DNA of 64,000 bases, taken from contig NZ_CP121662.1 in assembly GCF_029714285.1 (NCBI RefSeq), positions 744,001-808,000 of the forward strand. Reading direction: 5' to 3'. The translations under genes were made by a program, and so were the position numbers. How positions within the stretch are numbered: position 1 is the stretch's first letter; every line of letters starts with the position of its first letter. The stretch comes from Rhizobium sp. CB3090 (GTDB lineage Bacteria > Pseudomonadota > Alphaproteobacteria > Rhizobiales > Rhizobiaceae). The notes beneath the pieces were generated by a model, which saw nothing but the letters and a program-made list of their open reading frames with translations, did no database searches and was not told the origin of the DNA. Shown in pieces: positions 8,810 to 17,225 of this stretch.

Positions 8810-11554
8810 TCATTCCGTCGTTTTCTTATCCGTCAGAACCTTCTGATAGAAGAGGCCGATGCCGATCAGCACCGCGCCGAGACCGATGAAGGACAGTGCC
8901 CGCAGGAAGCCTTCGAGGTTTGACATGTCGATCAGGAAGACCTTCACGACAGCGACGAACACCAGCGCGGCCGAAGCGATACGCAGGTTGCGAGCGTCGA
9001 GACGCGCGCCAAGCCAGAGAAGGGCAATGCCGATCAGCAACCAGACGACGGAATAGGAATAGACCTCCCCTTGGATGAAGTCGTTCCAGACCGGAATGTA
9101 TTCGCCCTGCCAGAAACGGCGAACCGACAGCGTCGCCCAGGCAAAAGCCATGACCGCACCGGCAATGGCCAACATCATCACATAGGGCAGGGGCCGCTTG
9201 TCCCGTGCATAGGCCGCCAAGCCGCCATAGGCGATCGCCGGCAGAAGATAGCCGAGCAGCAGCAGATTGAAGAAAGGGATCCGGCCCGTGCTCTCGCCTG
9301 TCATGAAGGGATTGAGTCCGAGCAGATGCAGTGCCAGGATCAAGATGACGGAGAGGACGCCGAGCGCCATTCCGCCATAACGGAAGACGAGGCTCGATGC
9401 GCTGAGATCAAGCGCCATCAGCGTCGCGGAGGCGCCGATCGCCAGCAATGTGTAGATCGATTGTTCGCCGAGCGTCGGAACGTTTGCATTCAAGACGCCG
9501 CCATTCATCGCATGGCGCACCAGGATTGCAATGGTCAGCAATACCAGAAAACTCGCAAGCGCCTGCAGAGCGTTGCGCAGCCTGAGGTCCGGCGAACGAC
9601 GGATTTCGAAGGCGGCCCAGACTGCGAGTGCTGCGGGGATACCGTAGCCGGCAAGCAGCATGTTGAAGACAGGCGTCGTGCCGAGGTCGCTCGGATCGAC
9701 GATGGTCGGCTGCCAGGCAATGCGCCCGAGGGTGATGATGAGCGCCGCGACCATCGTCCAAGGCAAAGCCGGCCAGGAGCGGGCGCGCCCGGCCAGCAAG
9801 AAGGCCATGCCAAGCACCGGCAGCAATATCGTTGGGACGGCGTCGTGGGCGAGCGTATGCAGGGCGAAGACCAGGGCGGCGAAGGAACCTGCCGCCAGAA
9901 TATTGGTCGGCAAGGCCATATTTTCCGGGGATCGGCGGTGCTGCACTTCGGCGAGCGCCATCAGCACGGCGGCAAGTACTATGCCATAGAGCCCATGCAG
10001 CCAATCACGCGTCCAGTTGCCGAAGGTGACATAGCTGATCACGGCGATCGTCAGCGGCGTGGCGACCATGATCATGCTCCACAGCGCCGCAAAGGGCTTC
10101 TCGCTTTCGCCAAAACGATTGAGAAAGAAGAAGCCGACGATGATGAAGACCGCGCCGAGACCGAGACCGTCATAGACGACGAGATGGGACAACGCCGGAA
10201 CGATCTGCGCTACGTTCAGCTCCGCACCGATCTCCGGCTGCATCAGAGCGACGAACATGCCAAAGCCGGCGGTTAGAGCCGCCAAGATTGCCGCCCAGGC
10301 CGCATACATACGGCCGGCTCCGAAGGCCGCAACAGTTGCAACAATCGCCGCAAAGAGAAGAGATGCGTCTGGCAGCGGGTATCCGTTCAAAAGGCTGTAA
10401 GCCAGAAGAGACAGGGCTACCACGGCGCTGCCTATGGATGCCGTCAGCGTCATTCCAAGCGGCGCACGCGCCAGGAATGTCGCCCAATGGCTGGTCGATG
10501 ATGGGACGGACGGTTCTTCGATTTCATCCGACCGGACGGTGCTTTCCTCGCTCGTCGCAGCGACTTGATAGCGTCCCGGCCAAATGAAAATCGTGCCTGC
10601 CATCATTGCCAGCATAGTCAGAGTAACCGGGGTCAGGTCGACCACATCGCTGTTGAAGATGTAAAGCAGCGGCCAGATGCTGAGGAGGGCGTCGGCAACT
10701 GAGGGTACGGTATGCCAGCGGCGTAGCCGCGACGCGACAATGGTGACAAGCCAGGTGAAGACGAGGTAGCCGAAGAGCGTCCAGGGTCTCGGTGCCGTCG
10801 ACGCGATGAGTACCGGCGTGATCATGGAAGCCAGGAGCCCGAGACCTGCAAGCGCTTGGCCATGCAGCAGCGACAGGCCAAGCGTGGCGAGCGAGATCAG
10901 GCCCAGAAGGACGAAGGCGGTCGCCGGTCCGATGAAGCCGTAAATACCATAGGCGGCATAGGTCGAGCCGAACAGTGCGACGACACCTGCCGCCGTCAGC
11001 ACGCCGGGGATCATCGCGTTCTGAAAGGTATTGGCCGGAACAGGCTCAGACCTACGCCGGATGATTTCGCCGGCAGCGACGAGGACCAAACCGAAGATCG
11101 CCGCGAGCACCAGCCGCACGGCAGGACTGAGCAGGCCGCTTTCGATCGAATACTTGACCAGGAAGATGCCGCCGAGCGCCAGCGCGATGCCGCCCACCCA
11201 GACGGCCCAGCGGGCGCCGATCGTGCTCTCCAGGCTTTCGTCTTCCCGGATAAGGGCTGGGGCGACCACATCCTCGGTCTGTTCCAGGCTACTGTGTGCG
11301 GCGATAGCGGTATCTTCCGCTTCCTCCGCAGATTCTACAGCTTCGGTCAATGGTTCCGCTGCGCTTTCGGAAGGCTGCATGGCCTTTTCGGCAGACCCTG
11401 CCGCTGATTCGCCCGCACCGGCGGCCGGCACACGGCCGGCAAGCGCATTTTGCAGCTCCAGAACGCGGCTTTCCAATCGTTGTAGCCGTTGGTTGTAGCT
11501 GCGCAGGATCAAAATACCCACGACCACAATCACGATCAGCAGCAGTTCCATCAT
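8810..11554 (-). CDS. DUF2339 multispan membrane protein
   Basis: A 914-residue integral membrane protein. It begins with one hydrophobic helix (residues 2-18), then a short coiled-coil (NQRLQRLESRVLELQNALAG), an acidic Ala/Glu-rich linker to about residue 105, and then more than twenty closely spaced hydrophobic segments to the end. This organisation is characteristic of DUF2339, whose function is not established. The start has ATG ATG preceded by GGAGGGG. It heads a minus-strand run with the HD and MOSC genes, but nothing in the sequence links the three biochemically. Confidence 0.87.
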   Translation of the reverse strand: MMELLLIVIVVVGILILRSYNQRLQRLESRVLELQNALAGRVPAAGAGESAAGSAEKAMQPSESAAEPLTEAVESAEEAEDTAIAAHSSLEQTEDVVAPALIREDESLESTIGARWAVWVGGIALALGGIFLVKYSIESGLLSPAVRLVLAAIFGLVLVAAGEIIRRRSEPVPANTFQNAMIPGVLTAAGVVALFGSTYAAYGIYGFIGPATAFVLLGLISLATLGLSLLHGQALAGLGLLASMITPVLIASTAPRPWTLFGYLVFTWLVTIVASRLRRWHTVPSVADALLSIWPLLYIFNSDVVDLTPVTLTMLAMMAGTIFIWPGRYQVAATSEESTVRSDEIEEPSVPSSTSHWATFLARAPLGMTLTASIGSAVVALSLLAYSLLNGYPLPDASLLFAAIVATVAAFGAGRMYAAWAAILAALTAGFGMFVALMQPEIGAELNVAQIVPALSHLVVYDGLGLGAVFIIVGFFFLNRFGESEKPFAALWSMIMVATPLTIAVISYVTFGNWTRDWLHGLYGIVLAAVLMALAEVQHRRSPENMALPTNILAAGSFAALVFALHTLAHDAVPTILLPVLGMAFLLAGRARSWPALPWTMVAALIITLGRIAWQPTIVDPSDLGTTPVFNMLLAGYGIPAALAVWAAFEIRRSPDLRLRNALQALASFLVLLTIAILVRHAMNGGVLNANVPTLGEQSIYTLLAIGASATLMALDLSASSLVFRYGGMALGVLSVILILALHLLGLNPFMTGESTGRIPFFNLLLLGYLLPAIAYGGLAAYARDKRPLPYVMMLAIAGAVMAFAWATLSVRRFWQGEYIPVWNDFIQGEVYSYSVVWLLIGIALLWLGARLDARNLRIASAALVFVAVVKVFLIDMSNLEGFLRALSFIGLGAVLIGIGLFYQKVLTDKKTTE

Positions 11555-11725
11555 GCCCCTCCATGGGATTCTGTCGCCACATTATAGGAAATAGGCGGGA
11601 CAGTAAGAGTCAGTCGGCGGATTTTCTCCATGATTCCAGGGAATTACCCTATGGGACGTAGGATGCTTCATATCGTAGGCCATCATAGATTTATTAGGGA
11701 ATTCTGATTTACGGCCTGGAAACTA

Positions 11726-11745
11726 TTGTTAATACCCATTAACAA
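11726..11745. promoter_or_regulatory. Inverted repeat upstream of first EF-hand gene
   Basis: TTGTTAAT-ACCC-ATTAACAA is a perfect 8-bp inverted repeat with a 4-base spacer. It sits just before a possible -35 element, at the position where the second EF-hand gene has a TTAA-N7-TTAAC site. The spacing here is N6, one short of the CtrA consensus. Binding by any protein is inference. Confidence 0.5.
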
Positions 11746-11751
11746 TTCGTC

Positions 11752-11779
11752 TTTACCCGCGGGGCAAATCAGCCTATCA
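11752..11779 (+). promoter_or_regulatory. Putative promoter of first EF-hand gene
   Basis: TTTACC (11752-11757) and CTATCA (11774-11779) are separated by 16 bases, a reasonable alphaproteobacterial housekeeping promoter. The same block, with GCAAATC between the boxes, occurs upstream of the second EF-hand gene, which strengthens the call. Confidence 0.5.
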
Positions 11780-11854
11780 ACGCCTATAGTTAACCAGAAC
11801 GTATTGCGTACAAACGACGTCGCATGAGGCGGCTCCTGACCTTAGGAGGTTTGT

Positions 11855-12184
11855 ATGTCCCATGTATCTTCCACATCCAACAGTACCTACCCCTATCGCG
11901 GCACGCTTTCGCGGCTCGATGCGAATGACGACGGTGTTTTGAGCCGTGAAGAGCGCGAAGCCGACGAGCGCCCGGGCATTCTCGAAACCGATGCAGTCGA
12001 TAGCGGCAGCGCGAATAGCGCATTGGGCAGCTTGATGGCAAAGCTCATGCAAATGCCGACCGGTGGCGTGACGACCGGCAAAATGTCCGAGTCGAGCAGT
12101 GCTTTCGATCTCGATATGCTGACGCCGATGGACGCCTACAACAACACTTACGGCCAATACGACGTGGACAGTATGGCTGCCTGA
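11855..12184 (+). CDS. Small EF-hand protein (paralogue 1)
   Basis: A 109-residue protein with one canonical EF-hand calcium loop, DANDDGVLSREE, with acidic or amide ligands at loop positions 1, 3, 5 and 12 and Gly at 6. The rest is low-complexity Ser/Met/Asp-rich and there is no signal peptide or membrane segment. It starts after a strong AGGAGG. It shares its N-terminus (MS-x-[VI]-SS), its EF-hand loop and a C-terminal pattern (M-x2-[YF]-x2-TY then AA at the end) with the protein encoded at 13070. Calcium binding is expected; the role is unknown. Confidence 0.75.
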   Translation: MSHVSSTSNSTYPYRGTLSRLDANDDGVLSREEREADERPGILETDAVDSGSANSALGSLMAKLMQMPTGGVTTGKMSESSSAFDLDMLTPMDAYNNTYGQYDVDSMAA

Positions 12185-12209
12185 GCGGCTGTCTTTCCCA
12201 AATTATCGC

Positions 12210-12240
12210 AACGGCCCGCCGGATGGTGGCGGACCGTTTT
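12210..12240 (+). terminator. Rho-independent terminator after first EF-hand gene
   Basis: ACGGCCCGCC and GGCGGACCGT form a 10-bp stem with one mismatch and a 7-base loop, followed by TTTTGT. It ends the short transcript of the first EF-hand gene and separates it from the superoxide dismutase gene. Confidence 0.65.
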
Positions 12241-12328
12241 GTGGTTTCGGCTTGTTCATTTCTCTCCTCGCGGGAACACCCGACCCTATGACGCGTTCCA
12301 TTCACGACTCAAACGGGAGGAATGTTCC

Positions 12329-12838
12329 ATGAGATCCATCCTTATTGCTGCGACTCTGGCCTTGGTGGCAGCTCTGCCCGCGACTGCGCAAGACAGCAAG
12401 CAGACGGCAATTGCCAATTTTGTCGGCATCGACGGCAAGCAGGCGGGGCGGGCGGTCCTGACTGAGGGCAAGGCGGGCGTACTGATTGAACTCGACGTTT
12501 CCGGCCTGCCAGCCAATCGCTGGGTCGCCTTCCATATTCATGAGAACAATCATTGCGACCACACGCACGGGTTTGAATCCGCCGGCGGCCATTTCAATCC
12601 CACCAATGCCGAGCATGGCTTGCTCGCGGCCAATGGCCCGCATGCCGGCGATATGCCCAACCAATATGTCGATCAGGACGGCAAGCTCAGGGCGCAAGTC
12701 TTCAACGGCATGGTGAAGCTTGACGGAAAGAACGGTATTCGCGGCCGGACGCTGATGATCCATGCGGAGTCGGATGATTACCGCAGTCAGCCCGTTGGTG
12801 GAGCAGGCAAGCGGATCGCCTGCGCAGTCATCGAATAG
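12329..12838 (+). CDS. sodC: Periplasmic Cu/Zn superoxide dismutase
   Basis: Converts superoxide to oxygen and peroxide in the periplasm. The 169-residue precursor has a signal peptide (residues 1-20, cut after ATA). All metal ligands are present: copper His69, His71 and His145, bridging His88, zinc His96, His105 and Asp108. The disulfide Cys76-Cys165 and the guiding Arg162 are also present, so the enzyme should be active. The frame is open from 12239, but the ATG at 12329 starts the signal peptide and has GGGAGG 8 bases before it. It lies between two EF-hand microprotein genes that each have their own promoter-like block. Confidence 0.95.
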   Translation: MRSILIAATLALVAALPATAQDSKQTAIANFVGIDGKQAGRAVLTEGKAGVLIELDVSGLPANRWVAFHIHENNHCDHTHGFESAGGHFNPTNAEHGLLAANGPHAGDMPNQYVDQDGKLRAQVFNGMVKLDGKNGIRGRTLMIHAESDDYRSQPVGGAGKRIACAVIE

Positions 12839-12947
12839 CCTTGTCTCCAGAGTGATTCGCCCGTTCGCCGTGATCTTTACCGAGCGGCGGTTGTCCGTCA
12901 CTCGCAGAGGCCTACCACCAATATGATTCGATACCTGTCAATTGAGG

Positions 12948-12963
12948 TTAATGATCAATTAAC
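12948..12963. promoter_or_regulatory. CtrA-box-like site upstream of second EF-hand gene
   Basis: TTAA-TGATCAA-TTAAC matches the CtrA consensus TTAA-N7-TTAAC exactly. It also reads as an inverted repeat, GTTAAT-GATCA-ATTAAC. It lies 9 bases before the -35-like hexamer, where an activator could act. CtrA control is inferred from the consensus only. Confidence 0.45.
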
Positions 12964-12971
12964 AACTATCT

Positions 12972-12998
12972 TTGACCGCCTCCGCAAATCGGCTATGC
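12972..12998 (+). promoter_or_regulatory. Putative promoter of second EF-hand gene
   Basis: TTGACC (12972-12977) and CTATGC (12993-12998) with a 15-base spacer. The block is recognisably related to that at 11752-11779, including GCAAATC before the -10 region and a downstream [AG]CGTAnTGCGT segment. Confidence 0.45.
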
Positions 12999-13069
12999 CA
13001 ATCGGCATTTCAACGAGCGTACTGCGTCTCACCGAAAACGCCTGGCGGCGTTTACTTCAGGAGATTTGA

Positions 13070-13327
13070 ATGAGTGGTATTTCTTCAGTTGGAAGCAGCA
13101 TGAGCGCTGCCTCGTACAATCCCCTTGATAAGAATCATGACGGCGTTGTGGACGCCCAAGAGCTGCAGGAAGCAGCGCAATCCGGTCTTCCGTCTGCAAG
13201 CGCTCTTGCCGACGAAAGTACGAGCACCCCCAGCAATTCCGATCAGAACCCGTTGGAAGTCTTCATCCGCGAGATGGAGGCCTCGATGAATGTTTTTCAG
13301 GATACCTACGATAGCGCTGCCGCTTGA
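13070..13327 (+). CDS. Small EF-hand protein (paralogue 2)
   Basis: An 85-residue protein with one canonical EF-hand loop, DKNHDGVVDAQE (ligands at loop positions 1, 3, 5, 9 and 12). The N-terminus is Ser/Gly-rich and there is no signal peptide or membrane helix. The ATG follows CAGGAGATTTGA. The C-terminus (SMNVFQDTYDSAAA) matches the end of the product of 11855-12184 in pattern, so the two are paralogues, with this one lacking part of the central region. Own promoter block upstream and own terminator downstream. Function unknown; calcium binding is expected from the loop. Confidence 0.72.
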   Translation: MSGISSVGSSMSAASYNPLDKNHDGVVDAQELQEAAQSGLPSASALADESTSTPSNSDQNPLEVFIREMEASMNVFQDTYDSAAA

Positions 13328-13355
13328 TCGGCCGTTGCGCATGAACTGGAAATGG

Positions 13356-13386
13356 ACGGAGATTGCGCAAGCGCAGTCTCCGTTTT
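13356..13386 (+). terminator. Rho-independent terminator after second EF-hand gene
   Basis: ACGGAGATTGCG and CGCAGTCTCCGT pair over 12 bp (one G-T) with a 4-base loop, followed by TTT. It lies between the EF-hand gene and the convergent phosphatase gene and could work in one or both directions. Confidence 0.8.
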
Positions 13387-13919
13387 CATATGAGGTCGAT
13401 GTCCGCCGACAGCGACAGGACGAAAGGCGCATTGCCGTCCGCGTCGGCGCCGCGGCCGATCGCCTTGACGGCGTCGACGAGTCGGCCTTTGCGGTCAAGC
13501 ATCTGGTCCCCGATCATGATCAGCCGTGCATTCGGCGTCGCATAGGGCGAGGCGGTGCGCAGCCGCTGGACAAGCGCCAGGTCGTTCGTTTCGGGATGGA
13601 CGGCAAGTGCTGCAATCAGCGCTGCGGCGGGTGATCGTGACACGCCCATCCAGCAATGGATCAGCAGCGGCGCGGTCTGATCCCAGTGTCTCGCGAAATC
13701 GATGATGTCGCGGACATGCGTCTCCTGGGGTGCGATGAGATCGCCGGTGCCGGCAAAGCTGATGTCGTTCATGCCAAGCAGCAGGTGCCGTTCCGCCTTG
13801 ATCACGGCCGGCCGGTGAAAGGTGTGTTCCTTCGCCATAAGGCTGATCATTTCGGACGCGCCGTGACGAACGGCCATCTCCGCGATGCGTGCCAATGGCG
13901 ATACGATGATCGTGGTCAT
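13386..13919 (-). CDS. Protein-tyrosine phosphatase-like protein
   Basis: A 177-residue protein with the signature HCWMGVSRSPAA, that is C(x)5R with Cys89 as nucleophile and Arg95 in the phosphate loop, as in dual-specificity and tyrosine phosphatases. The general-acid Asp would lie in the GMNDIS loop (about residue 52). The substrate is unknown. The frame extends upstream to 14156, but the ATG at 13919 overlaps the stop of the upstream HD gene by ATGA, a typical coupled start, and begins the conserved region. Confidence 0.83.
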   Translation of the reverse strand: MTTIIVSPLARIAEMAVRHGASEMISLMAKEHTFHRPAVIKAERHLLLGMNDISFAGTGDLIAPQETHVRDIIDFARHWDQTAPLLIHCWMGVSRSPAAALIAALAVHPETNDLALVQRLRTASPYATPNARLIMIGDQMLDRKGRLVDAVKAIGRGADADGNAPFVLSLSADIDLI

Positions 13920-14533
13920 GCGTCGGCTCTCACCGCGGCGCGTTCGGCCTCGATCGCCTCGAAGCGAGCCAGGAAAAGCCGCTGCGCTTCGATCGCCGGC
14001 ATCGGTTCGATCGGCAACATCTCCCGCGTAATGCTGCGCGGTTGGCCGAAGAACTTGCGTGCTTCCTGCGGTGTGAAACCGGCGAGCAACGTCGCCTCGA
14101 AATAGGCGGAGACCGTATCGGCCTTCTTGATCTTTTCCTTCAGCTCCGGGCTGCAATGCGGCGGCAGGGCAAAACGTCTGTAGATCGCGGCTTCCAGGCG
14201 CTTCTCCACCACCTTGTAGTCACCCCCGACCACGGATTTGAACGGCGAGATCATATCGCCGATGACGTATTCGGGAGCGTCATGCAATAGCGCCGCAAGC
14301 AGCTCGTCCGGCGTCGCTTTGTTGAGGTGGCGGAAGATCGCCTCCACCACGAGACTGTGTTGCGCCACCGAAAAGGCATGGTCCCCGGAGGTTTGGCCGT
14401 TCCAGCGTGCCACGCGGGCAAGTCCGTGGGCGATATCGCTGATCTCGACGTCAAGCGGCGAGGGATCGAGCAGATCCAGCCTGCGGCCGGACAGCATGCG
14501 CTGCCAGGCGCGCGGGGTATTGGCCGCTGTCAT
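13916..14533 (-). CDS. YfbR-like HD domain hydrolase
   Basis: A 205-residue HD-family protein. N-terminal His in NGQTSGDHAFSVAQHS and the HD pair in LLHDAPEYVIGD, with a later Asp in KKADTVSAYFEA, fit the YfbR group of 5'-nucleotidases that act on deoxyribonucleoside monophosphates. The function is inferred from family resemblance. It overlaps both neighbours by four bases (ATGA), so ygfZ, this gene and the phosphatase gene form one translationally coupled operon. Confidence 0.83.
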   Translation of the reverse strand: MTAANTPRAWQRMLSGRRLDLLDPSPLDVEISDIAHGLARVARWNGQTSGDHAFSVAQHSLVVEAIFRHLNKATPDELLAALLHDAPEYVIGDMISPFKSVVGGDYKVVEKRLEAAIYRRFALPPHCSPELKEKIKKADTVSAYFEATLLAGFTPQEARKFFGQPRSITREMLPIEPMPAIEAQRLFLARFEAIEAERAAVRADA

Positions 14534-15369
14534 GCCGAAGCCTCATCGCTCGCAGTGGGGAAGGAGAGGCCGGACCAGGCCGGCAACATGAGCGAAACTT
14601 CGCGATCCGCCGCCAGGATCGGCGTGTCGGCAGCCATGGCTTCGCCGGCCCGGTCGATGCGGACGATGGCGAGGCCCTTGGCGCCATCTGTGGAACCAAG
14701 CGTGCCGATCGGTTTACCGCCGACGGTCAATTCGGTGCCGGTGGCGGGCAAATCGGCGCTACCGGACACGATGACGACCCGCCGCCTTGCCGTGCCGCGA
14801 TGCTGCATGCGGGAAACCACTTCCTGCCCGACATAGCAGCCCTTCCGGAAGCCGAGGCCGCCGTTGATATCCATCAGCACGTCATGCGGGAAAGTGTCCT
14901 GCAGGGCGAAATCCGGGCCGGAAACGGCGATGCCGTTGGCAATGCGCAGCGTCCGGTAGAGCGCCTCGGCATCGTCGCCGTGCTGGCCGGGCGTGCGCGT
15001 CAGCGTGATCCCTGCCTTGGCGAAACGGCTGTCCTTGCGGCTTTCGGCCGCATTCTCGCCCCAGGCGACGGTGACGCCTTCGGTGTCAACGGCCGCAAAA
15101 TCGACGGGAGCGCGCAGCCGATACATGGTGAGCCGCTTCAGAAGGCCGTCTCTCTGTTCCGCGTCGGTCTCCAGCAGAAAGCCTGGACCGTCGCGCCAGA
15201 TCATGAAGTCGAACAGGATCTTGCCCTGTGGCGTGAGCAGCGCGCCGGGACGGGCTTCGTTCGTGCCGAGCGAGGCAAGATCGGTGGTGATAAGATTGTG
15301 CAGAAAAGACTCGGCCTCCGCGCCGGTGACGCGAAGAAAGGAGCGATCTCTGAGGAATACGGCTGGCAT
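14530..15369 (-). CDS. ygfZ: Folate-binding protein YgfZ
   Basis: A 279-residue member of the GcvT-like YgfZ/CAF17 family, which uses tetrahydrofolate to support iron-sulfur cluster assembly or repair of certain proteins. The diagnostic KGCYVGQE motif is present (about residue 180), with its conserved Cys. It is the first gene of a three-gene overlapping run. A 103-bp dispersed repeat lies immediately upstream of its start. Confidence 0.92.
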   Translation of the reverse strand: MPAVFLRDRSFLRVTGAEAESFLHNLITTDLASLGTNEARPGALLTPQGKILFDFMIWRDGPGFLLETDAEQRDGLLKRLTMYRLRAPVDFAAVDTEGVTVAWGENAAESRKDSRFAKAGITLTRTPGQHGDDAEALYRTLRIANGIAVSGPDFALQDTFPHDVLMDINGGLGFRKGCYVGQEVVSRMQHRGTARRRVVIVSGSADLPATGTELTVGGKPIGTLGSTDGAKGLAIVRIDRAGEAMAADTPILAADREVSLMLPAWSGLSFPTASDEASA

Positions 15370-15381
15370 TATGGACCCGCT

Positions 15382-15484
15382 AGAGCGGTTCAGCGTTTCA
15401 CGGAATCGCTTTCCCGCTCTATCCCTTTGTTTTTACGCATTCCGGACGGAAAACCGCTGCGCACTTTTCCTGGAACTGCTCTAA
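15382..15484 (+). repeat. Dispersed mosaic repeat, family A, copy 1
   Basis: A 103-bp element starting TAGAGCGGTT and ending GGAACTGCTCTAA, with internal palindromes (CGGAATCGCTTTCCCGCTCTA; CATTCCGGACGG). It is nearly identical to 38676-38780 and related to segments at 41832-41914 and, inverted, 42989-43062. Size and structure fit the RIME class of rhizobial intergenic elements. Confidence 0.8.
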
Positions 15485-15543
15485 TTTGCCCTGTCGCCCA
15501 GAGGTAAGGCCTCCGGTCGGGAACCGCAAGTTCTGCGTCCGAA

Positions 15544-16311
15544 TCATTCGCCCGAAGTGAAGAATTTCCACCTGCCATCGGGCGTGATCCCGACGCGGTA
15601 GAAATTATAGCCGCCGAATTCCAGCATGTCGGAGAAATCGCCGGCGGTCACGATGCGCATCAAATCGACCTTTTCCGGTGCAGTCAGGGTCTTGATGTCT
15701 TTTTCGGCGAAATAGGGCCAGACATACATTTCATCCGGTGTGCCCTGGCCGACATGGGCAAAGCCGGTCGACATGATGTCGAGGAGAATGGAGAGTATCT
15801 CGATGCCGTCGGGGTCGCCGGAAAGGTCATGCAGCGTCTTGATCGGGTCTTCGGTCGGGTCGTCCGCCGTCACCTGCGTCTGCTTGAGGCCGCCGCCGAC
15901 ATTCATCAGCGGACGCAGGCGCTCGAGATCACCGGAGGCGGCCGCTTCGACGATCGCTTCGCGCAGCTTTCGCACCGGCTCAGGCGCCTTGCTGATATCG
16001 AAGAGAATCTCCGCCTGTTTGCCGCCGTTCGAGGTATTGCCCGATGCGGTGCCGCTGCTCTGTCCAGCCTGGTTATTGACCAGCGGATCGGGCATGGGAA
16101 TTGTCTTTGAGGGCGCCTCTAGCGCCTCTTCGACCGGCTTGTCATTGCTCTGCTGTGCGGATTTCCCGGCAGCACTCGGCTGGTTAGCGGATGAATTGAG
16201 CTGGGCGAAGGCAAGAGCCGGCAAAGGGAGGGCGAGGCTGCCGAAAAACATGGTCGCTACGGCTAGCGAGGCAATGGAACGTCGAAACTCATTGCCCGGT
16301 ACGGTGTGCAT
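15544..16311 (-). CDS. Exported protein of unknown function
   Basis: A 255-residue protein with a basic N-terminus and hydrophobic signal sequence (about residues 10-36, ending LPALAFA). A Ser/Asn/Gln-rich low-complexity linker runs to about residue 95. A compact C-terminal domain follows (DISKAPEPVRKLREAI to RWKFFTSGE) with the pattern YVWPYFAEKDI and GGYNFYRVGITPDG. I recognise this as a conserved rhizobial protein but cannot assign a function. The RBS is weak (AGAGAT). Confidence 0.7.
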   Translation of the reverse strand: MHTVPGNEFRRSIASLAVATMFFGSLALPLPALAFAQLNSSANQPSAAGKSAQQSNDKPVEEALEAPSKTIPMPDPLVNNQAGQSSGTASGNTSNGGKQAEILFDISKAPEPVRKLREAIVEAAASGDLERLRPLMNVGGGLKQTQVTADDPTEDPIKTLHDLSGDPDGIEILSILLDIMSTGFAHVGQGTPDEMYVWPYFAEKDIKTLTAPEKVDLMRIVTAGDFSDMLEFGGYNFYRVGITPDGRWKFFTSGE

Positions 16312-16326
16312 AGGGATCTCTGGCTG

Positions 16327-16584
16327 TTATTGCAGGGTGCGGTTCGGAGAGAATTCACCAGCAAGCATGCGGTCCCTAAGTGATTCGAGCAAGGCTTCCG
16401 CGCCCTGTTCTCCTTGAATGCGAATAGTCTCGCGGATGGCATGGGCAATGGCGGCGTCAGCGATGATTTCCGGCTCGATACCATCGGCCATGCCGTCGGC
16501 CCAGGCCTCGTTCTGGTATTCCAGCGCCGCCAGCCTTTTTTCGTGGACGATCATGTCGTCGATGTCGTTCAGGCTTGGTTCCAT
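16327..16584 (-). CDS. Small conserved protein of unknown function
   Basis: An 85-residue acidic soluble protein, mostly alpha-helical in composition (LEYQNEAWADGMADGIEPE, AHAIRETIRIQGEQGAEALL). No known domain recognised. The frame also has an ATG at 16608, but CGAGGA at 8 bases before the ATG at 16584 favours the shorter form. It ends 15 bases before the exported protein gene starts, so the two are probably cotranscribed. Confidence 0.65.
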   Translation of the reverse strand: MEPSLNDIDDMIVHEKRLAALEYQNEAWADGMADGIEPEIIADAAIAHAIRETIRIQGEQGAEALLESLRDRMLAGEFSPNRTLQ

Positions 16585-16688
16585 TGTTTCGTTCCTCGAG
16601 ACGTCCATGTCCTTACCGCTTGATTAACGACTTTATCAGCCTTTTCCTAAAACGACACGGCTCGGCACGAAAAGGGGTTAATAAATCG

Positions 16689-17126
16689 TCAATTTCCAAA
16701 GCGAGCGGTTATTTCTGTGGCAAGTGTTGCACCTTCGTTACGGTAGCGCTCCTCAGCCACGATGGCCTGCGGCGTGCAATCCGTGTAAACCGATGCGAAG
16801 GATCTATATCCTCGGTTGAACGAGGCGGTGAGTTTTTCCTTGCGTTTCGGCTCGTCTTTCGTCTCCGTGTCGAGCAGCCGCTGCATGTCGGCGCGCCAGG
16901 AATCTTCTTTTCCCGCGTTGCAGAGATTGCGCAGATAGTGGATCGAGCCGAGAATTTCGGCGAGCCGCGACAGTTGATCGTCATAGGGCGTCGGCCGCTC
17001 GGCATCATCGGTTCCCCTCGGTGCCTGCACCTCGGGAACGGTCGCCGTAGGCTGCGCAAAGGCCGGAAATGCGGCCGCAAGCGCGGCGCAGATCGGAAGC
17101 AGGTTGATGAGGCGACGATGATTCAT
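16689..17126 (-). CDS. Exported TIGR02301-family protein
   Basis: A 145-residue protein with a signal peptide (residues 1-24, AAFPAFA cleavage region). The mature part has YDDQLSRLAEILGSIHYLRNLC, ESWRADMQRLL-like helices and a second Cys in VYTDCTPQA, which may pair with the first. This pattern fits TIGR02301, an uncharacterised family of alphaproteobacterial periplasmic proteins; the family name comes from memory of the pattern. No functional clue comes from the neighbours. Confidence 0.72.
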   Translation of the reverse strand: MNHRRLINLLPICAALAAAFPAFAQPTATVPEVQAPRGTDDAERPTPYDDQLSRLAEILGSIHYLRNLCNAGKEDSWRADMQRLLDTETKDEPKRKEKLTASFNRGYRSFASVYTDCTPQAIVAEERYRNEGATLATEITARFGN

Positions 17127-17225
17127 GCGCCCACTTGATACGGCAAGCGTGACCGTAACAAGGCGAAAATCCCGCTTTCCACGCCCTTATTGCCTTGCAT
17201 CGTTAACGCCGGAGCCCCGGAAGCC

